The notes under the pieces: model-generated
Seen by the model: only the letters and a program-made list of their open reading frames with translations
What the model was told of the DNA's origin: nothing
Databases searched by the model: none
Program-made: the position numbers and the translations under genes
Assembly: GCA_032358165.1 (NCBI GenBank)
Contig: JAALGY010000020.1
Location: 124,001-188,000, forward strand
Direction: 5' to 3'
DNA length: 64,000 nt
Source: Diplosphaera chodatii
Taxonomy: Eukaryota; Chlorophyta; Trebouxiophyceae; Prasiolales; Stichococcaceae
In this document: positions 49,334-62,625 of the stretch, piece by piece
Layout of the letters: each line of letters opens with the position of its first letter
Numbering within the stretch: the first letter of the stretch is position 1

Positions 49334-50912
49334 AGCGCTGACCCTCTCTGATCATGAGATGATGCAGCCAGGCATGCATCATGACTGATGGCAAGGGTAG
49401 GTGGCTGGATGTGTAAACGATGGGGTGAACTGACGCCACCTGTCTGGCTGCTGTTGTTGCAAATGATCGCCGCTGCCATGGTGGGGGCTGGCATCCCCAC
49501 CGGCACCTGCTGTCGCTGCCTGTGCAGCGACCTGCAAGCAGCAGCAGCTAGACCATCGTGCATACATACGTTCATGACACGATGCAAAGCGCAGGCACAT
49601 GCAATTGCCGCTTACACGTGTGTCCAGGGAGAGACGAATGTGCACACCGCTGACAGCTCTGGGCTGCGGCTGGCAACGTCTATCAGGACCTCCTGCAGCG
49701 CTACATCGTCGCCAGCCGGTCGTCGCTGCGGCAGCATGCCCCTGCTGCGCTGCGCTCAGCCGCCGTCTGCTTGACCGCAGCTCCAGGGTGTGGAGGTTAC
49801 AGAAGCGCGCGTGCCACGGCGCCAGCGCCAGTGCAGATGCTGCTGGCGTCACCGTGCCGGTTGCCTGCTGTGCAAACGGATGAAACCTGAGTCATGAGGC
49901 TGGTCCCTTTATCCTGGCTGCAGATGATTTCAACCGTGCGCATGAGTAGTTATGCTGCGTGCGTATGCATCGGTGGATGCGGTTGCACGGGAGGACGACA
50001 AGCTGTACGCACCACGAACGACGGAGATAACGTGAGGCGTCCTCCAGCTTCGCGATCAGCTGAGACTAGTTACAAACATGAGCAATTGCCTTCACTGCGC
50101 AAAGGGTTCAAAGGGGGTGATCGTGCAACTACTGCGACATAAGGCAAAGCCACAACACTATGTGTGATAAGGACCGTGAGATACAATCTGTTCAACACGG
50201 TCACTTTGCGGACTGAATGACATGCATGAACTTGAGTCAGTGAGATCCTCCCTCGGAGGCAGCGATTTCTGGACACTTTGAACGCTGCAGATCATGTGCA
50301 GTTGCACTGCCACGGAGCAGCATGTGCTAGCAGCTGCACAGAGCAAACGCCAGCAAGCTATTTGATTGTTGCGGCGCGTTGCCGAGACCTGGTCCGCAGC
50401 CAGACCAGCAAACTCATGGCTGGACTTCGTTGGCAATTTGTATGGCCCTCGAACGGCTAACGTCCCATGCTCCCAATCGGGCTGTTCGGCTGCACCCGCC
50501 AAGCGGTTGAACAGGTGGATGCTCGGCAGCTGTTGGAACCAGTGAACACTTGCATCGTTGCATATCAGAACGATTTTGACAAACCTGTCAAATTGCCGCA
50601 TTGTCATAAATCAGCCCTCGTCTTCACGCAACCTTCAGGGACACGTCAATGATCACGCTGCCTCTGGCTCAGCAACGAATGAACTCCCAGGTACGTCTGT
50701 CCAACCGGTACTGGAAATGCCACAAGGTTTGCTCTCAGCAGGACTGCGGCTTGCTCAACTGTGAAGCCTGCTGCAAACACCCGGTCAGGCTTCCCATGCC
50801 TTCGAAAGTGGGCCTCCAGAACTTCTGATGCAACTAGGGCACCCACACTTCGACGCTGCCACTGCCTCAGCTTGGCGGCGGTGTTTTAAATTCGACCCAT
50901 GCGCCAGTGAGA
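49334..50912. other. Interval between the channel and ferric-reductase genes
   Basis: This holds the channel promoter and possibly further 5' exons, since a GC-rich minus-strand frame opens at about 49852. From 49900 to 50900 the base composition drops toward AT. A 66-codon minus-strand frame at 50646-50846 looks protein-like but has no recognisable family and no splice partners. Confidence 0.4.
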
Positions 50913-53900
50913 TCACATCTGCCACGTGTCCACGTGCACATGCATGCGCGGTCCGTCAGAGGAGATGCCTCGCGCTGTATGCGCCACCTCAAGCCGCACG
51001 GAGTTGATCATCGCTTGCGGCCCTGTAGTGCCAATGGCCGCACCTCAGCAGCCTGGCGAGTGGTGTGCTTCTGATCTACTGCACTTTCGAGCGCAGCAGC
51101 AGGGGATGTCGATTGGCTGACGGCGGCAGCAGCGGCGACATTGCAGCTACAACCATATGAACACACATGAAATCAGGCTCAGGAGGACGGCATCACCTCC
51201 AACGAAAACGCCGACGCTGGTCTTGCGCCCCAGCGCCGAGGCCACTTGCAGCGTGTCGGCCAGAATCTGCGGCACATCGGGCCGTCCAGCGGTGATGTCC
51301 AGCAGCAGCCCCGCCTCCTCAATGCCCACCTTGGCGCCCACCTGTGCATGTCAGCACACGGACCGTGCGCCAGGGCATTAGGGCTGAGATTACTTGCTAG
51401 CGTGCCGTGTGGATAACAAGCCTGCGGCTCTGGTGTCTGGCGACCGCACCGCCTCCTTGATCCTTGTGTGCTCGTCAACCTGTAGCCCAGACCAGGCAGG
51501 TGCACAGTCCGACAGCGCAGTCATATCACTGTCAAGGTGCACAGCATATTCTTGCCGCCTGACGATGGCACACAGCTACGTTGATGCCCGACTGGCAAGG
51601 TACCGCCGAACAGTGAATACCCACTTTTACATATTCAGGACCCCCAGCCCAAGAATTGATGAGACATGATGGACGGAATGAGCTGATGTCTTGCAAAATA
51701 TGTCATGCTGTCATGGTTGAAAGCTGTACGAGAAGTGCAGTATGTTGCACATGGTGCGACGAAGCACAGCCGCATACCAGGGTGCTGGCATTGCTGGTTA
51801 CGACGGTGCGCTCCAGGGCCGTGTCTGAGGCGCCGCTGCTGTCAGGATTATGTGCGGCGCGGCGCGCAGCGATGTAGGACCAGATCGACACCGGGTGAAT
51901 GATGAAAGCCGGCAGCCCAATGCCGCCCACCATTGCTGCTAACAGGACCAATACGCCAAACTGCAACATAGTGCAATGAGCACGCATGTCAGTGCACACT
52001 TTGGGAAATGGGTAACATTGTTGCCACATGCTTCTTTGGAGCGCTGCACAGCTCTGCATGGCAATGAAGTGCCATGGCTGATGGGTTGCTGTTGCGGTTT
52101 GTGCCCCGGCTGCAGGACCGCCGACAGCACCTGTCGCTCACCTTCCAGTACATGAAGTCAGCGCCAGTGTCGTCGCCGAACTGGCCCAGGGTCGCTGGTT
52201 CAGCATAGTACGCATTAGCGAGGAGGTACGCAAAGAAAGCGCCGATGTTGGCCAGTAGCAGCGCTGCAGCTGCATGCAGCAGCCCGCGGCTCTTCGCCTG
52301 GATCGGCCTGTGCCCATGTCAGCCAGTCAGCATTCTGTTGCTAGAGGTGGCCGAAATGTCTCGCTGTTGTCACAGCCTACTGTGAGAGTCTACATTTTGA
52401 GGCTTGGGCCGTCCGCACCGTGCATGTGAGAGTCCAAAGGGCGATGCCCACGGGAAGTTCATGCCACCGTTCGTCGCCACCACCGGACCAGCCTGCACGC
52501 GTGCAGACTGTCACGCCTTGCGCGCTGCTGGCTTTAGGCAAAGGATGCATACAGCGCACGGAGTGTCTGCAATTGTTGTTGTCAACAGATACCAGGTGGC
52601 GCAGATACAGCATGAGGATGCATTTAAGTGGAGCCGCTGCGGGAACCCTTGTAGTCGATGACCTGATTGCAGAGCTGCAGAACCTTGCCAAACCCTGCAG
52701 TTGCATGGGTACATAGAAACAGACGCACCTTCAAATCCGCAGTCTCCTCTGTAGATGCGCCAGAGTCGCTGCCTGAAGATGGGGTGCCATCGGTCGCAAC
52801 GGCCTTTGGCGTGACCATTCTGCAAGACCCCATAAAAGCGACTGACCACGGGCACTGCATCGTTGGCCATGCAGGGGCGGCTAGCTGCTGGTGCTGCAGT
52901 ATGCGAGCAGCGCCTGTGTACGCGAAGGCTGCAAGGGTGAAACAAGACTGCATGCGTGCCAACATGCTGGTTTTGATGAAGAGATGGACGCCGCGTACTT
53001 GGTAGGTCGAGTTGAGGTTGCTTCCTGCAGATGCAGGCCAGTGTAGTGCAGGTCGATGGTCAGCCACCCGTCACTGCCTCTGCAGCAGCATTGCCATACT
53101 GAGTTTGCGCGATTCCCGGTGCAGCTACGATGCAATCGAGGTGCGATATGCTCATCATGCACGTTGAAAACCCTAACTGGCATCACCCTGTAGATGCCTA
53201 GTCCGTCGGACGGTCGCCAGATATGGCCTCATGCAGTCAGCCTCACATGCCAGCTGCAACATCTGAGCCAACAGAAGGATTTCTCACCCTGCTGCTGCGA
53301 GCACAGCCTGGTCGAGGATGGTGAACTCGGACTTGTGGCGCACGGTCCACACCAGCCGCACCCGCTGCGGCAGCCCTGCAGCGACTTCACCGCCGGCCTG
53401 CTCCTTTCGGGCTGCCATGGACCGGATGGCGCTCAGCATTGGCGCCACCTGCGCACAACCGGCCAAAGCCGCAGCGTCGTTTCGGATTCATTCGAGGGTG
53501 GCCGTCCGCAGCACAGCAGCACGCAGCAGAGGTGTTGGTCGCATTAGTGTTTCAAGTCCCCATACGGTGCGCCATCTTTGGCACTTGCCAGCATCCTTTT
53601 TACGGTTGCACACTGGCATGCAGCATTGTTTGTCCGCATGCACGTTTCAGATCAGAGCAATGCACGTGTCAGCAGACGGTGCAAAGGACTCACGCCGACG
53701 CCGCCGGCAAACATCAGCAGCACGGGATGCTCCAGGGTGCGGTCCGTCAGGCGCCCGACCGGACCCGTGACGCGCACTGGCATTGCCACACCCGCCGCCA
53801 GCTGCTGCGTCACTCTCTGCATGCATGCACACCCTGACTCACAGCTGGCCCGTCAGCTGGCGCTGCATACAGTGCACTGCTGAACAGCTGGCGGCGTGCC

Positions 53901-56900
53901 CAGCTCATGCTGCAGCACAGTACAGCTAAGCTGCATGCATGCACGTGGTCTAACAAGCTGCAAGCAGGGCAGCATCGTAGTGCCTATTACAGCTGAGCAT
54001 GCAGGTGCAGCACATGGCATACTGACCCTGGTGAAGCTGCCATAGTTCTTCATGTGGAAGACGACCGAGTTCCCCGTATGGCGAGCAACCTGCAGGCAGC
54101 AGCTCCCCATGTAGGTATACACATGATTCTTGTAACTGCAGCAATGACTGATGACTGCCTGAAGCAATAGGCCTGCTTTCCTGCCCCGATTGCTGCCTTG
54201 ACAGCATGCCTGAGGTGCCCACAGCATCTGGTAGTGTACTACACTTCTATAGGCCTCAGGCAAGCTCGATACGATGGACGACACTGCCGCACCGTGAACG
54301 GGTGCCACTGGAACAGGCTGATGGTGGGGAAGTTCAGGAAAAACTCGGCGGCCGGGCAGATGTGCACCCGCTGCATGCACAGACCATCACAGATCAGCAC
54401 ATCGGAGATGCTCCTGTGTGTATCAGCCGCAAGCCCGATCTGCATGCTCCAATACTGAGCATGACCTGAGCAGGCGCCCTGCACCATGCTCGCATTGCAA
54501 ACCCTATTGGCCACTCGACCACTGGCACCAGCACTGGCACCCGTTGTGTGCCCGCCCAAACAAACCTGCCAAAGCACTTTCAGCCACGGCAGGCTGAGCA
54601 TGGCGGTGCTGGCTTTGAAATGTCAGGTATGGGCTGCTGTCCCTGGAGAAACCCCACGTCCAGGCTGGATGTGCTTCGTTACCTGTTGCGAGCATGGCAT
54701 GGTAAGAAGCACAATGTCTGACAAACGCCACCTTGTCAATGGCCAGCTCCAGGGTGGCAATGCTGTCGTCCTCGGACAGGCCGCCGCGCACCACCGTAGT
54801 AACATTTGCTCCCTGTGAGTTGCGGAATGCCAGGTCCACCATCCACGGCAGCAGTCCTGCCAGGAGGCAAGGCATCGTCATGACGGAGAAACCCAAGCTA
54901 ACGGCACGCAAACTGCAGCTGTGCAGATATGTTTTACGGTCCACCACCCAGAGCGGCTGGGTTCGGCGGCAAACCCGCATGCGACAGCATTGTTGCCCTT
55001 TGCAACTAGTTTGGGTGGCAGCGATGGCGCAGGACTGACAAGTAGAGCAGGAGCCTGCATGGCAAGACTGCAAGACGACCCCAAATGTGCTATGCTGGAC
55101 ACACCTGGAATGACAAAAACCGTGAAGCCGCTGTAATGAATGGCCGAAAAGACCATGATGCCGAGGAAGCACACGATGTGCACCTTGTAAAAGACCTGCA
55201 GGTCAACATCAGCACTATTGCAGCAAGAGAATTACCGTGCGTTGAGTGGAGTGATCTTTGTTCTCCGCATGTCCAGGGGGCCCGTGTGGAAACTTTTCCG
55301 GTTAACCTGTTTTCAGCTGGCCTGGTGCAAGCGCAGCTTGGATGTACAGCACAGGATAGCGAACAGCATGACACAGAGGAAACAAATGTAACAAGTTGGG
55401 GCAGGATTGATGGCGCTGGCACCTCAAAGAACTTGCGGCGCAGCACATACAGGGATGTGACCCACAGCGGGATGCCGAACAGGAGGGCGAGGGTACCAGG
55501 GAAGAATGGGATGCTGTCCTTCCAGGATGAAAACTGTACCCAGAAGCTGCAGAAGCACAGCAGCCCGTGTCAGCCTGTTTCAGATTTACTGCGGCAGGGA
55601 CTTTGCCACCGTCAGGCTGTCTCTGCACACTCGGAGCATCGTGAAAGACGTACAAAGTGTCCAGGGCACTCACTTCACGCCAGGCTCAAATGCCCACAAG
55701 ATGTAGTAGAGCACTCCATGCAGCGTCACCGCCCACATGGTGAAGTGCCCAATCCACCTGCAGTGTCACAGCCACACCGAAGTACCATTTCAAATCTGTA
55801 AGTGCAACACACTACTATTGTTGTTGAGGTGTACACCTTGCCTCACCGCCCAACAAAGCATGCACCAGCACAGGGTGCTGTGGCCGCTCACCGATGGTAT
55901 TTAATGACATGTGACCAGGGCAGGCCGAGCGCCATATTCAGCTGCATAGCACATAGTTTGCTCAGGGCTCATCGAAAAATTTTCGGACACCAGCACTAGA
56001 CATACAGTTCCCTCTGCCGGTGACATGCAATCTGAGCACCAAACGCTCACAGATTGCCGCAAATGATCAGCTCACCCACGAGTTGTGGGCGCATGGCCAG
56101 AAGAGCAGCCTGCGCACGCAGGTGGGGGCAGCATGTAAGTCTGCATACTTGGCCTCAACCTGCATCAAGCCCTTTCAACATCCAATGTGATTCACATACA
56201 GGCAGGTGCAGGTAGGTGAATAAAGGCCCCAACCCGAAGAGGGGCAGGCAAATAAGCCCCCAGGTGAGACCCCAGCTGCAGGCACCACGCGAAACTCAGT
56301 CATCGGCAGGATGTTTGTTAAGCACCTTGCATCATTGGGTGCACCCTGTTCAGCTGCATCCCAGCTCCTGGCACCGTGTGCCACATGCCCAGGATACACC
56401 CATTGACATGAGGTGTACCACCCGCGCACCAGGAGTGCATGTGCAATGCAGCACAATGTATGAATCAGGCAGAGGCCCAAAGAAGAGGTGCATGCACAAA
56501 GGAGCGCACTATTCCAGGTTCCGCCAAGCGCGAGAGTCGTCCAGGTCGATGACAATCTCAACTGCAATCATGGCATTATACAACATCAGCGGCAAGCAGC
56601 CGCCTGCGCACTCTGCAATGTCCGCAAGCCAGCCGTCCCTCTGACCGCAATGAACGCAGCGGAAGGCAACGTGCTGCAATGCTGCTGCTTACCGGCACAT
56701 CTACCTTGTGTATCAATAAGGCGATCCAAGTGCGTGACGAAAGCTAAAGTTTACCGCTGTCATAGTACTTGTAGCCGCCGTACAGGCCGTAGCGCAGCCA
56801 GCAGACGACGACCGCAAGCAGGAAGGTGAAGAAGGCAGCCTCCGCGAGGTTGATGCCCCCGCACCACGCCAGCCACAGCCGCTGCCCCGGCAGCGGCCAC

Positions 56901-58550
56901 ATCAGCACACGCACCACCTATCAGCATGCCCGACGACAAGTTGCTTGCATGCACGCGTGAAACCTGCCATCTCTATGATGCCGGGCGACGCCACTGCTGA
57001 CAGCAGGTGTTGCTTGATACCGACTGTGTAGTGGAGCAGCATACAGGGAAATCATCTCTGCAGAATGTTAATAGGCATGCCAACTCTATCGTGGACTGCA
57101 GATGCCCGCTGCAGGCAGCATGCGCAGCGAAGGTGGAACGGCAGCCCGCGCACGCAGGCACACATGGTGCCGACTAAACATAGGCGGCACCCACCCCATC
57201 TCTGAACCGGCGTCCAGCAACCTCAAAGCGGTTCTTGCCGCTGGGCAGCGCCCAGTAGGCGTAGGTGGCGAGGCCGCAGACCAGCGCCGGCAGAAAGAAG
57301 AACAGAATCTGCCACGTGTAATACTCTTCGAGCTGCGCGGCAGCAACGAGAACACACTTTTAATGGTTTCCATACATGTTTGCTTCCTGCCTTGCAACAA
57401 TTCCGTGCTGCGTGGTGCGCACAGGTACATGCGACAGCACGGTTATGGTGGCGGACTTGCCTGTGCGCATGGCATTTCAAGGACATGTTTACATGTCACA
57501 CAGACCATTCACGCAAAGCGCACACACTATGATGGCCTACAATTGGGAGCAGCATGGATGCTGCGCAGCACTGAAAACTCAACCACAGGCGCACCAGGTA
57601 GGTGCTGGGCATGGTGGCGCCCGTCTCGCCGTTCATGTACTTCACGTACACCCCGTGCATGGTCATCAGTTCCGTAACAGCGATGTACTGGGTGTCCATG
57701 ATCCACTGCGCACACGCACACCCAAACTGAATGTTTTACTGATGGGCTATAAACTGGGAATGCACCGGCAACATGCGATGCCGGAGGCCATCAGCAGCCA
57801 CGTCGCGAAGAAAAGTTCGGAAGGCGCAGACCCGTGCACAGGCGCCGGCAGTGCGGCATGATCGATGTTAAGCTGGGCCAGCTCAAGCCTTGTTGCGCAG
57901 GGCCTTCTGGTTGAAACACCCATGAGGCATGGCATGCCTGTCTAGGAGCTCTAGGCAGGTCAGTCGCAGCTGAAATGACTGTTTACACTTCTTAGCCCAG
58001 CCACTGGGCAGCAGAGCAGCCTGACGACAGGATGACGATCTGTGCATTCATACTACAACGCAGCGTACGAGCGCGTGTCGATGCGGAGCGGCTGGTGGGA
58101 TCTTCGTGACTTAGCAACGGCTTGTGAAGCCTGCTGCAGAGGTCTTTCTGCCCGCGCGGCTACGATATGCAGAATCGCAGTCATCTGCAGAACGAACCCG
58201 CTTCTGGGAAGGTCCACTCGTGGCGGAGACTACACGCCAATGCAGCCGTTTGATTCTATCAATATGAGTTTACAACGCCACTGTAGTACTGAAGATGCTA
58301 GCTGACAGATGCAGACCCTGCATGCATGCATGAGCGGGCAAAGATTCGGAAACACGTCCGGATGTGTGACCTGGCAGATCCGGCCTGGTGTGCCACCTGC
58401 TCATTGCCTGGGGCTAGAAAAGGGGCTGTCACTCACAAACTCCAGCAGGAAGAAGCAGCTCCAGGCGAGTGTGACGGCTGCCAGCAGCCACAGGGCAGCG
58501 CGCGCCGCCGTGCACGCCGCCCCCCTCGCCACCACACCACCAGACGCCAT
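50913..58550 (-). CDS. Ferric reductase / NADPH-oxidase family flavocytochrome (FRO-like)
   Basis: The gene has about 19 exons. The first (58550) encodes an N-terminal hydrophobic anchor (AALWLLAAVTLAWSCFFLLE). The haem-binding membrane domain spans about 56930-55090, with NLAEAAFFTFLLAVVVCWL, a helix pair carrying histidines (WIGHFTMWAVTLHGVLYYIL at about 55740) and VHIVCFLGIMVFSAIHYSGF at about 55190. The FAD-binding motif is SLFQWHPFTV (about 54310), extended by VVFHMKNYGSFTR (about 54070). The nucleotide-binding start is VLLMFAGGVG joined to VAPMLSAIRSMAARK (about 53710 and 53450), then VRLVWTVRHKSEFTILDQAV. Two more membrane helices follow in an insert (about 52300-51800). The last exons read GRPDVPQILADTLQVASALG and PQAMINSVRLEVAH to the stop at 50913. 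The family moves electrons from NADPH through FAD and haems across a membrane, reducing ferric iron or oxygen; FRO-type is favoured. The usual CGP near the end appears as GGP. Confidence 0.75.
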
Positions 58551-58864
58551 GCTGGCGGCCAACCGACTCACAAGATCAAAAGGAACGCGGGTCAAGTCTG
58601 GGATTTCAGAGCACTCGCACAATATATCTGTGTTGCACCTCGTAGACACGTCTATCTGGTCTCCAGCCCGGGCCGGAGTATGGCAAGTCGCTAACGTGCG
58701 TGTGATCGCCACGCGCCGTCGTGCGCCAGCACATTCCGCTGCCGCCAATCCGTGCGTCCCACTGCACACGCGTTGGACAGGCTACTCCTTTCAGCTGCGT
58801 GCCAGAAGCAGCATGCTGCAGGTATACATACAAAAATTATAGGCCAGCACCTGCGGCAGTCGCC
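58551..58864. promoter_or_regulatory. Divergent spacer between the ferric-reductase-like gene (-) and the cysteine-rich gene (+)
   Basis: Only 314 bases separate the two start codons, so the two promoters probably overlap and may be co-regulated. No iron- or copper-response element could be identified with confidence. Confidence 0.45.
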
Positions 58865-60115
58865 ATGGCCAGCCGGAGGCCACCGCGTTTCTTGGAAGCC
58901 TCGCGCTCACAGCTGCCGAAGTATCTGCTCGTGCTGATGTGCGCCACCGCTGTGCTCGCCCAGCCAGAAGACCTGATCCAAGTGAAACTGCCGACGGATG
59001 CTGCTACGGCATGCAGCCCGGCGCAGCAACGCAAGGCGACCAAGTGCCCAGCCAGATTCGACTTTTTCGTGCACCAGCATGACTACAGTGCGCGTATACT
59101 GGTCCTTTTGCGCACTGCTCTGCATGGATAAGCGTCAGCTCTGATGCTGCATGCTTCCTCAGAGGATCTGGCTGGGCTGCCAGATTCGAGTGGCACCGCG
59201 CTGCCGTGCAGCCAGCAGACCATGCACGCAAGAATAAACACCCACGCGACGCTCCATAATGCATGAGTACGCTCAGGATCCTGACTAACGTATCCCGCCT
59301 ACAGGCGATGAAGACCAGAAGGAGTGCTGCAGGCTCATGGCGTCCTACTTTGGCCCGAACGCCACGGTTGGCGCCGGCGCCAACTGCTTCTGCGACTCGG
59401 GCGTGTGGGCGGAGACCCTGGAGCGGGAGAAGTCCAGCTACATCTCCTACGCCACCGTGTTCGCCGGCTGCGCGTGAGGGCGTTGGCCACACCCCACTGT
59501 CCTCCGGCACTGCACACGCTGTACCAGGCCCACGCGTGGCCGCCGGCGCCTTGTACTGCCAGCCGCTGAGCATGCGAAAAGTCCGTGGCTGTCTGCCCTG
59601 CAGCGGCGTGGGGTACCCCATCTACTACTACCAGGATGGCGCCGGGCCGTGCAATGCATCCGCTGTGGCGGCGCCGGCGCCAGCGCCGGCGCCGGTCGTC
59701 GAGCCGCATGCCCGCTCTTTCGGAGCCTGGATGCGCAGCCTGACCAGCAACCCGGTCCTAATCGTGGCTTGGATCGTCACCATTCCTTCAGGTAAACATC
59801 TGCCAACCCCTCAGCTACCGCTGCATTGCCTCACTCGCGCCACAGCACACGATGATGGTGCCTGGCTGTCCCCCGAGGCGCCAGCCGCTGCTGATGTTGA
59901 CGGGGGTATAGCGCAGTGAGCAGGTAGAGCGGATAACATGGTATGCGGCGCTAGTGCTGGGCTGCTGACTACCATGTATTGTTGCCTGGCGTGCAGTCAT
60001 CGGCTTCACCTCGATCGTCATCTGGCCGTTGGCCTTCTACAGCGCCCTGGAGGCGTCGCGCCTGGTGCAGCTTGCGCGCCTGCGCTCCTACCACACGAAG
60101 ATGGCAAAGCGCTAG
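58865..60115 (+). CDS. Small cysteine-rich secreted or membrane protein of unknown function
   Basis: The first exon starts MASRRPPRFLEASRSQLPKY and continues into a hydrophobic core (LLVLMCATAVLAQ) that looks like a signal peptide. The second exon (about 59305-59478) encodes a cysteine-rich domain with ECCRLMASYFGPNATVGA, ANCFCDSGVWAE and a terminal FAGC. The third (about 59607-59791) continues YPIYYYQDGAGPC, then an Ala/Pro linker, then a helix (NPVLIVAWIVTIPS). The last exon (about 60000-60115) adds VIGFTSIVIWPLAFYSALEA and ends in a basic tail, TKMAKR. The expected topology is a cysteine-rich part outside the cell or in the lumen, a membrane anchor near the C-terminus, and a short cytosolic tail. 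I recognise no family. It is head to head with the ferric-reductase-like gene. Confidence 0.65.
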
Positions 60116-60972
60116 CACTTCACGCACTGAGCTGCTGTGCAGCTCGGTGCGACAGGGTTGGCAGCCCTGCATGTCGGGCGCCCAGTGATTTAAAGGACTC
60201 AAGTGCTGGGATGGAAGGCGCTCCTGGTGACACTCACAACTGACCTTTTGGGCTGCCGCCGAAGTCACCGAAGTCTCCATTCAGCTTCTTGCAAGTGTGA
60301 ACAGTGTGAACATCATGTCGAACTACCGAGCAGGAGACACAAGATATGAACATGACATTGGGGTATTGGTCACCTTGGCTATGGCTATGAGGAGGTGGTG
60401 CAGGGAGTGAAACACGTGGAGCAATTGAGTTTGTAGTGAAGGGCGCGCAGCCTGAAGTATGGTATTCCAGGACAGCAAAGGGGAGGTAAAGATGAAGTGC
60501 TGGCCTGCAGTCATTTGCAGAGCGCCCTGCGACTGACACCACACGCGACTGCGCAGCGCCCACACGACGCATGGCCCTTCAGCCAATACAGCAGGTACTT
60601 ACTGTATGGGCACTTGCTGGTCACAGCAAGCAGGCAACAGCACAGACTGGCTCTACACGAGAGCATCCTAACTGTACTTCTTTCACCATGGGGCTGACTG
60701 AGTGTCACGGGAGCCGATGCACGCTGCCAGACAGTTGCAGCGCTATGCAACAGGGTACTGGCTGCCAGCAAGCAGGTGCGGCACCACGTGCTGCCCCCGC
60801 CCATGTCTGCCAGGCGCTCCCATGGCACCGTCGCCGCTCCTCCATCCACATGCTGACCCCTGGCTTCTATGCCGCTGCCGCCGGCGCTCACGGGAGGGGC
60901 GTGCCCTATCCCAACCCCGCCGCTGCGCCATGCCGCAGGCTGCCTGTGCCGAGCCCGGGCTGCCGCCGCCGC
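60116..60972. other. Non-coding interval, converging 3' ends
   Basis: This lies between the cysteine-rich gene and the end of the ATP synthase gene. No gene, repeat or RNA is supported. Confidence 0.5.
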
Positions 60973-62625
60973 TCAGGGGATGAACTTGCCCTCGCTGATC
61001 TCGGCGTGCAGGCGCTTGCCCAGCTCCGGGTCGCTCTCCAGCACCTCGTCGATCGTCAGCGTCTTCACCTTTTCCTGGAGACGCAGGCACAAGGAACTCA
61101 GGTCATGCACGCGACGTGTGGCCGGGGGCCTCCAGACCCTTGCAGCTGACGGACGAAACCCCAAGCATGTGAGCGGTTCCAGGGGCTCCAGCAGAGGGGC
61201 CCAGAGTTGACCGATGCAAGCTTGCGACAGAGGGGTCAGCGGGATCGGTGCAGGATCTGCTGCAGGGAAGGCGCACCAGCTCCTTGTCAATGTCGGCGAC
61301 CTCCTGCTGGATCTCCTTCATGCGGGTTTCTGAATGTGCCGCCAGCTCCCCAGCCTGCGGTGTCCAAATATTGAAGCTGTTCGCAAGTTTGGAGAACGAG
61401 CAAAAGGACTCGAAATAGGACAACAGTGTGCAGCAGGAGCGCCTGACACTGCGCCGTGCCCCGTGCTGCCGAGGTTACAGGCTAAGCAGGCCGTGCAGTG
61501 GAGCATGTCAGCCCGCTGGGAGCAGGGTGTGCGAGGCGGGCGCGGCCACTGCGGCTGTGCACAGGAGCAACAAAGGGCGGGTACCACCTGCTTCAGCAGG
61601 TCCTCGAACGTCTGGTTGAGGTCGCCCAGGCCCGTGTCCTCGTACTTCGGGAGGGGCATGCCTGCAGGGTGGGAGCCGGGGCACAGCACTGTCGGCACAT
61701 AACTTGGATGTGCAGATTGGTCCAAAGATCGCTCCATGTTGGCGTGGGGTGGGTGGGTATCACAATGCTGCAGATGGCCATCTTCATGAGGGTCTTGGCT
61801 GCACGAATTGGTGAAAGCAGTCCAGAATATGTGCGGCATCTGTGTGGCAGTCTGTGATTGGGGATGCATCCTTTCTGATGACGGGGATGCGCACTGTCGT
61901 AGGCCTTCTGGAAGGCATCCACCAGCTGCGGGTCGACGCCCTCCTCCTTCCACTGCTTCCAGTTGATGGCCTCTGGCTCCTGCAGGCCGATGCATGGGCG
62001 AGCTAAGCCCATTATCGACCAACCCCATGGTTGGGGGATCCCGCAGATCAACATGATGCAGCGGTAGAGTGATGCTGCGCCAGAACGCAGCCACCTTCGT
62101 CATGTCGGTGATCTTCTGCTGCACGTCCAGGAAGGTGCTGCGCAGCAGCTGCAGCTCCCGCTTGCCGTTTTCTGACGCCGCGGACTCCTCGAGCTGGTCC
62201 CAGTCGAAGTCAGACTTGGCAGCTGGTGCCGAGGCTGCCTTGGCAGCTGGTGCCGGCGCGCCTGTGGCGAAGCTGCGGGCCGGGGCCGACGCCAGCGCCG
62301 CGCTGTGCTGCACCTGCGGCGTTCATGTAGCTGGTCAGGCTGCGTAATGGGGACCACTGTGAGCTTGGCAGCACCCCACACCAAGGAGTGCGCTTGCGAT
62401 GCCTTGTCCCGCTCATCACCGGCAGCATGCTGAAACTAATAAGCTGGTCAATAGCACGCATAGTCGGGTGGTACATGGACAGCCTTGACAGCACCTGCTA
62501 ACCCTGTGATCTACTCGGCATACAAGGTCACCAGGATGGCATGAGGATCAAGATCCCACAGAGGAGGCGTGGGCACTGCAGGGGCTCACATGGCTAGCGA
62601 CCCGCCGTGCCACAGTCCTCAGCAT
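60973..62625 (-). CDS. Mitochondrial ATP synthase subunit d
   Basis: Exon 1 (from 62625) encodes MLRTVARRVASH. Exon 2 (about 62317-62113) continues QHSAALASAPARSFATGAPA; together they form an arginine/alanine-rich mitochondrial presequence. The mature part follows: DFDWDQLEESAASENGKREL, LLRSTFLDVQQKITDMTK, EPEAINWKQWKEEGVDPQL (about 61980), DAFQKAYDS, MPLPKYEDTGLGDLNQTFED (about 61660), SETRMKEIQQEVADIDKELV (about 61330) and TLTIDEVLESDPELGKRLHA, with the stop at 60973. The EP-I-W and P-KY-D patterns and the EI..E.A.....L heptads match subunit d of plant and algal F1Fo-ATP synthase, part of the peripheral stalk that holds F1 against rotation. The presequence split by an intron supports the start at 62625 over the Met at 62313. 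Confidence 0.85.

Noticed and set aside
50646..50846. 66-codon minus-strand frame with protein-like composition
   Set aside because: It has no family similarity and no splice partner, and lies past the defined stop of the ferric-reductase gene. Kept only as a mention.
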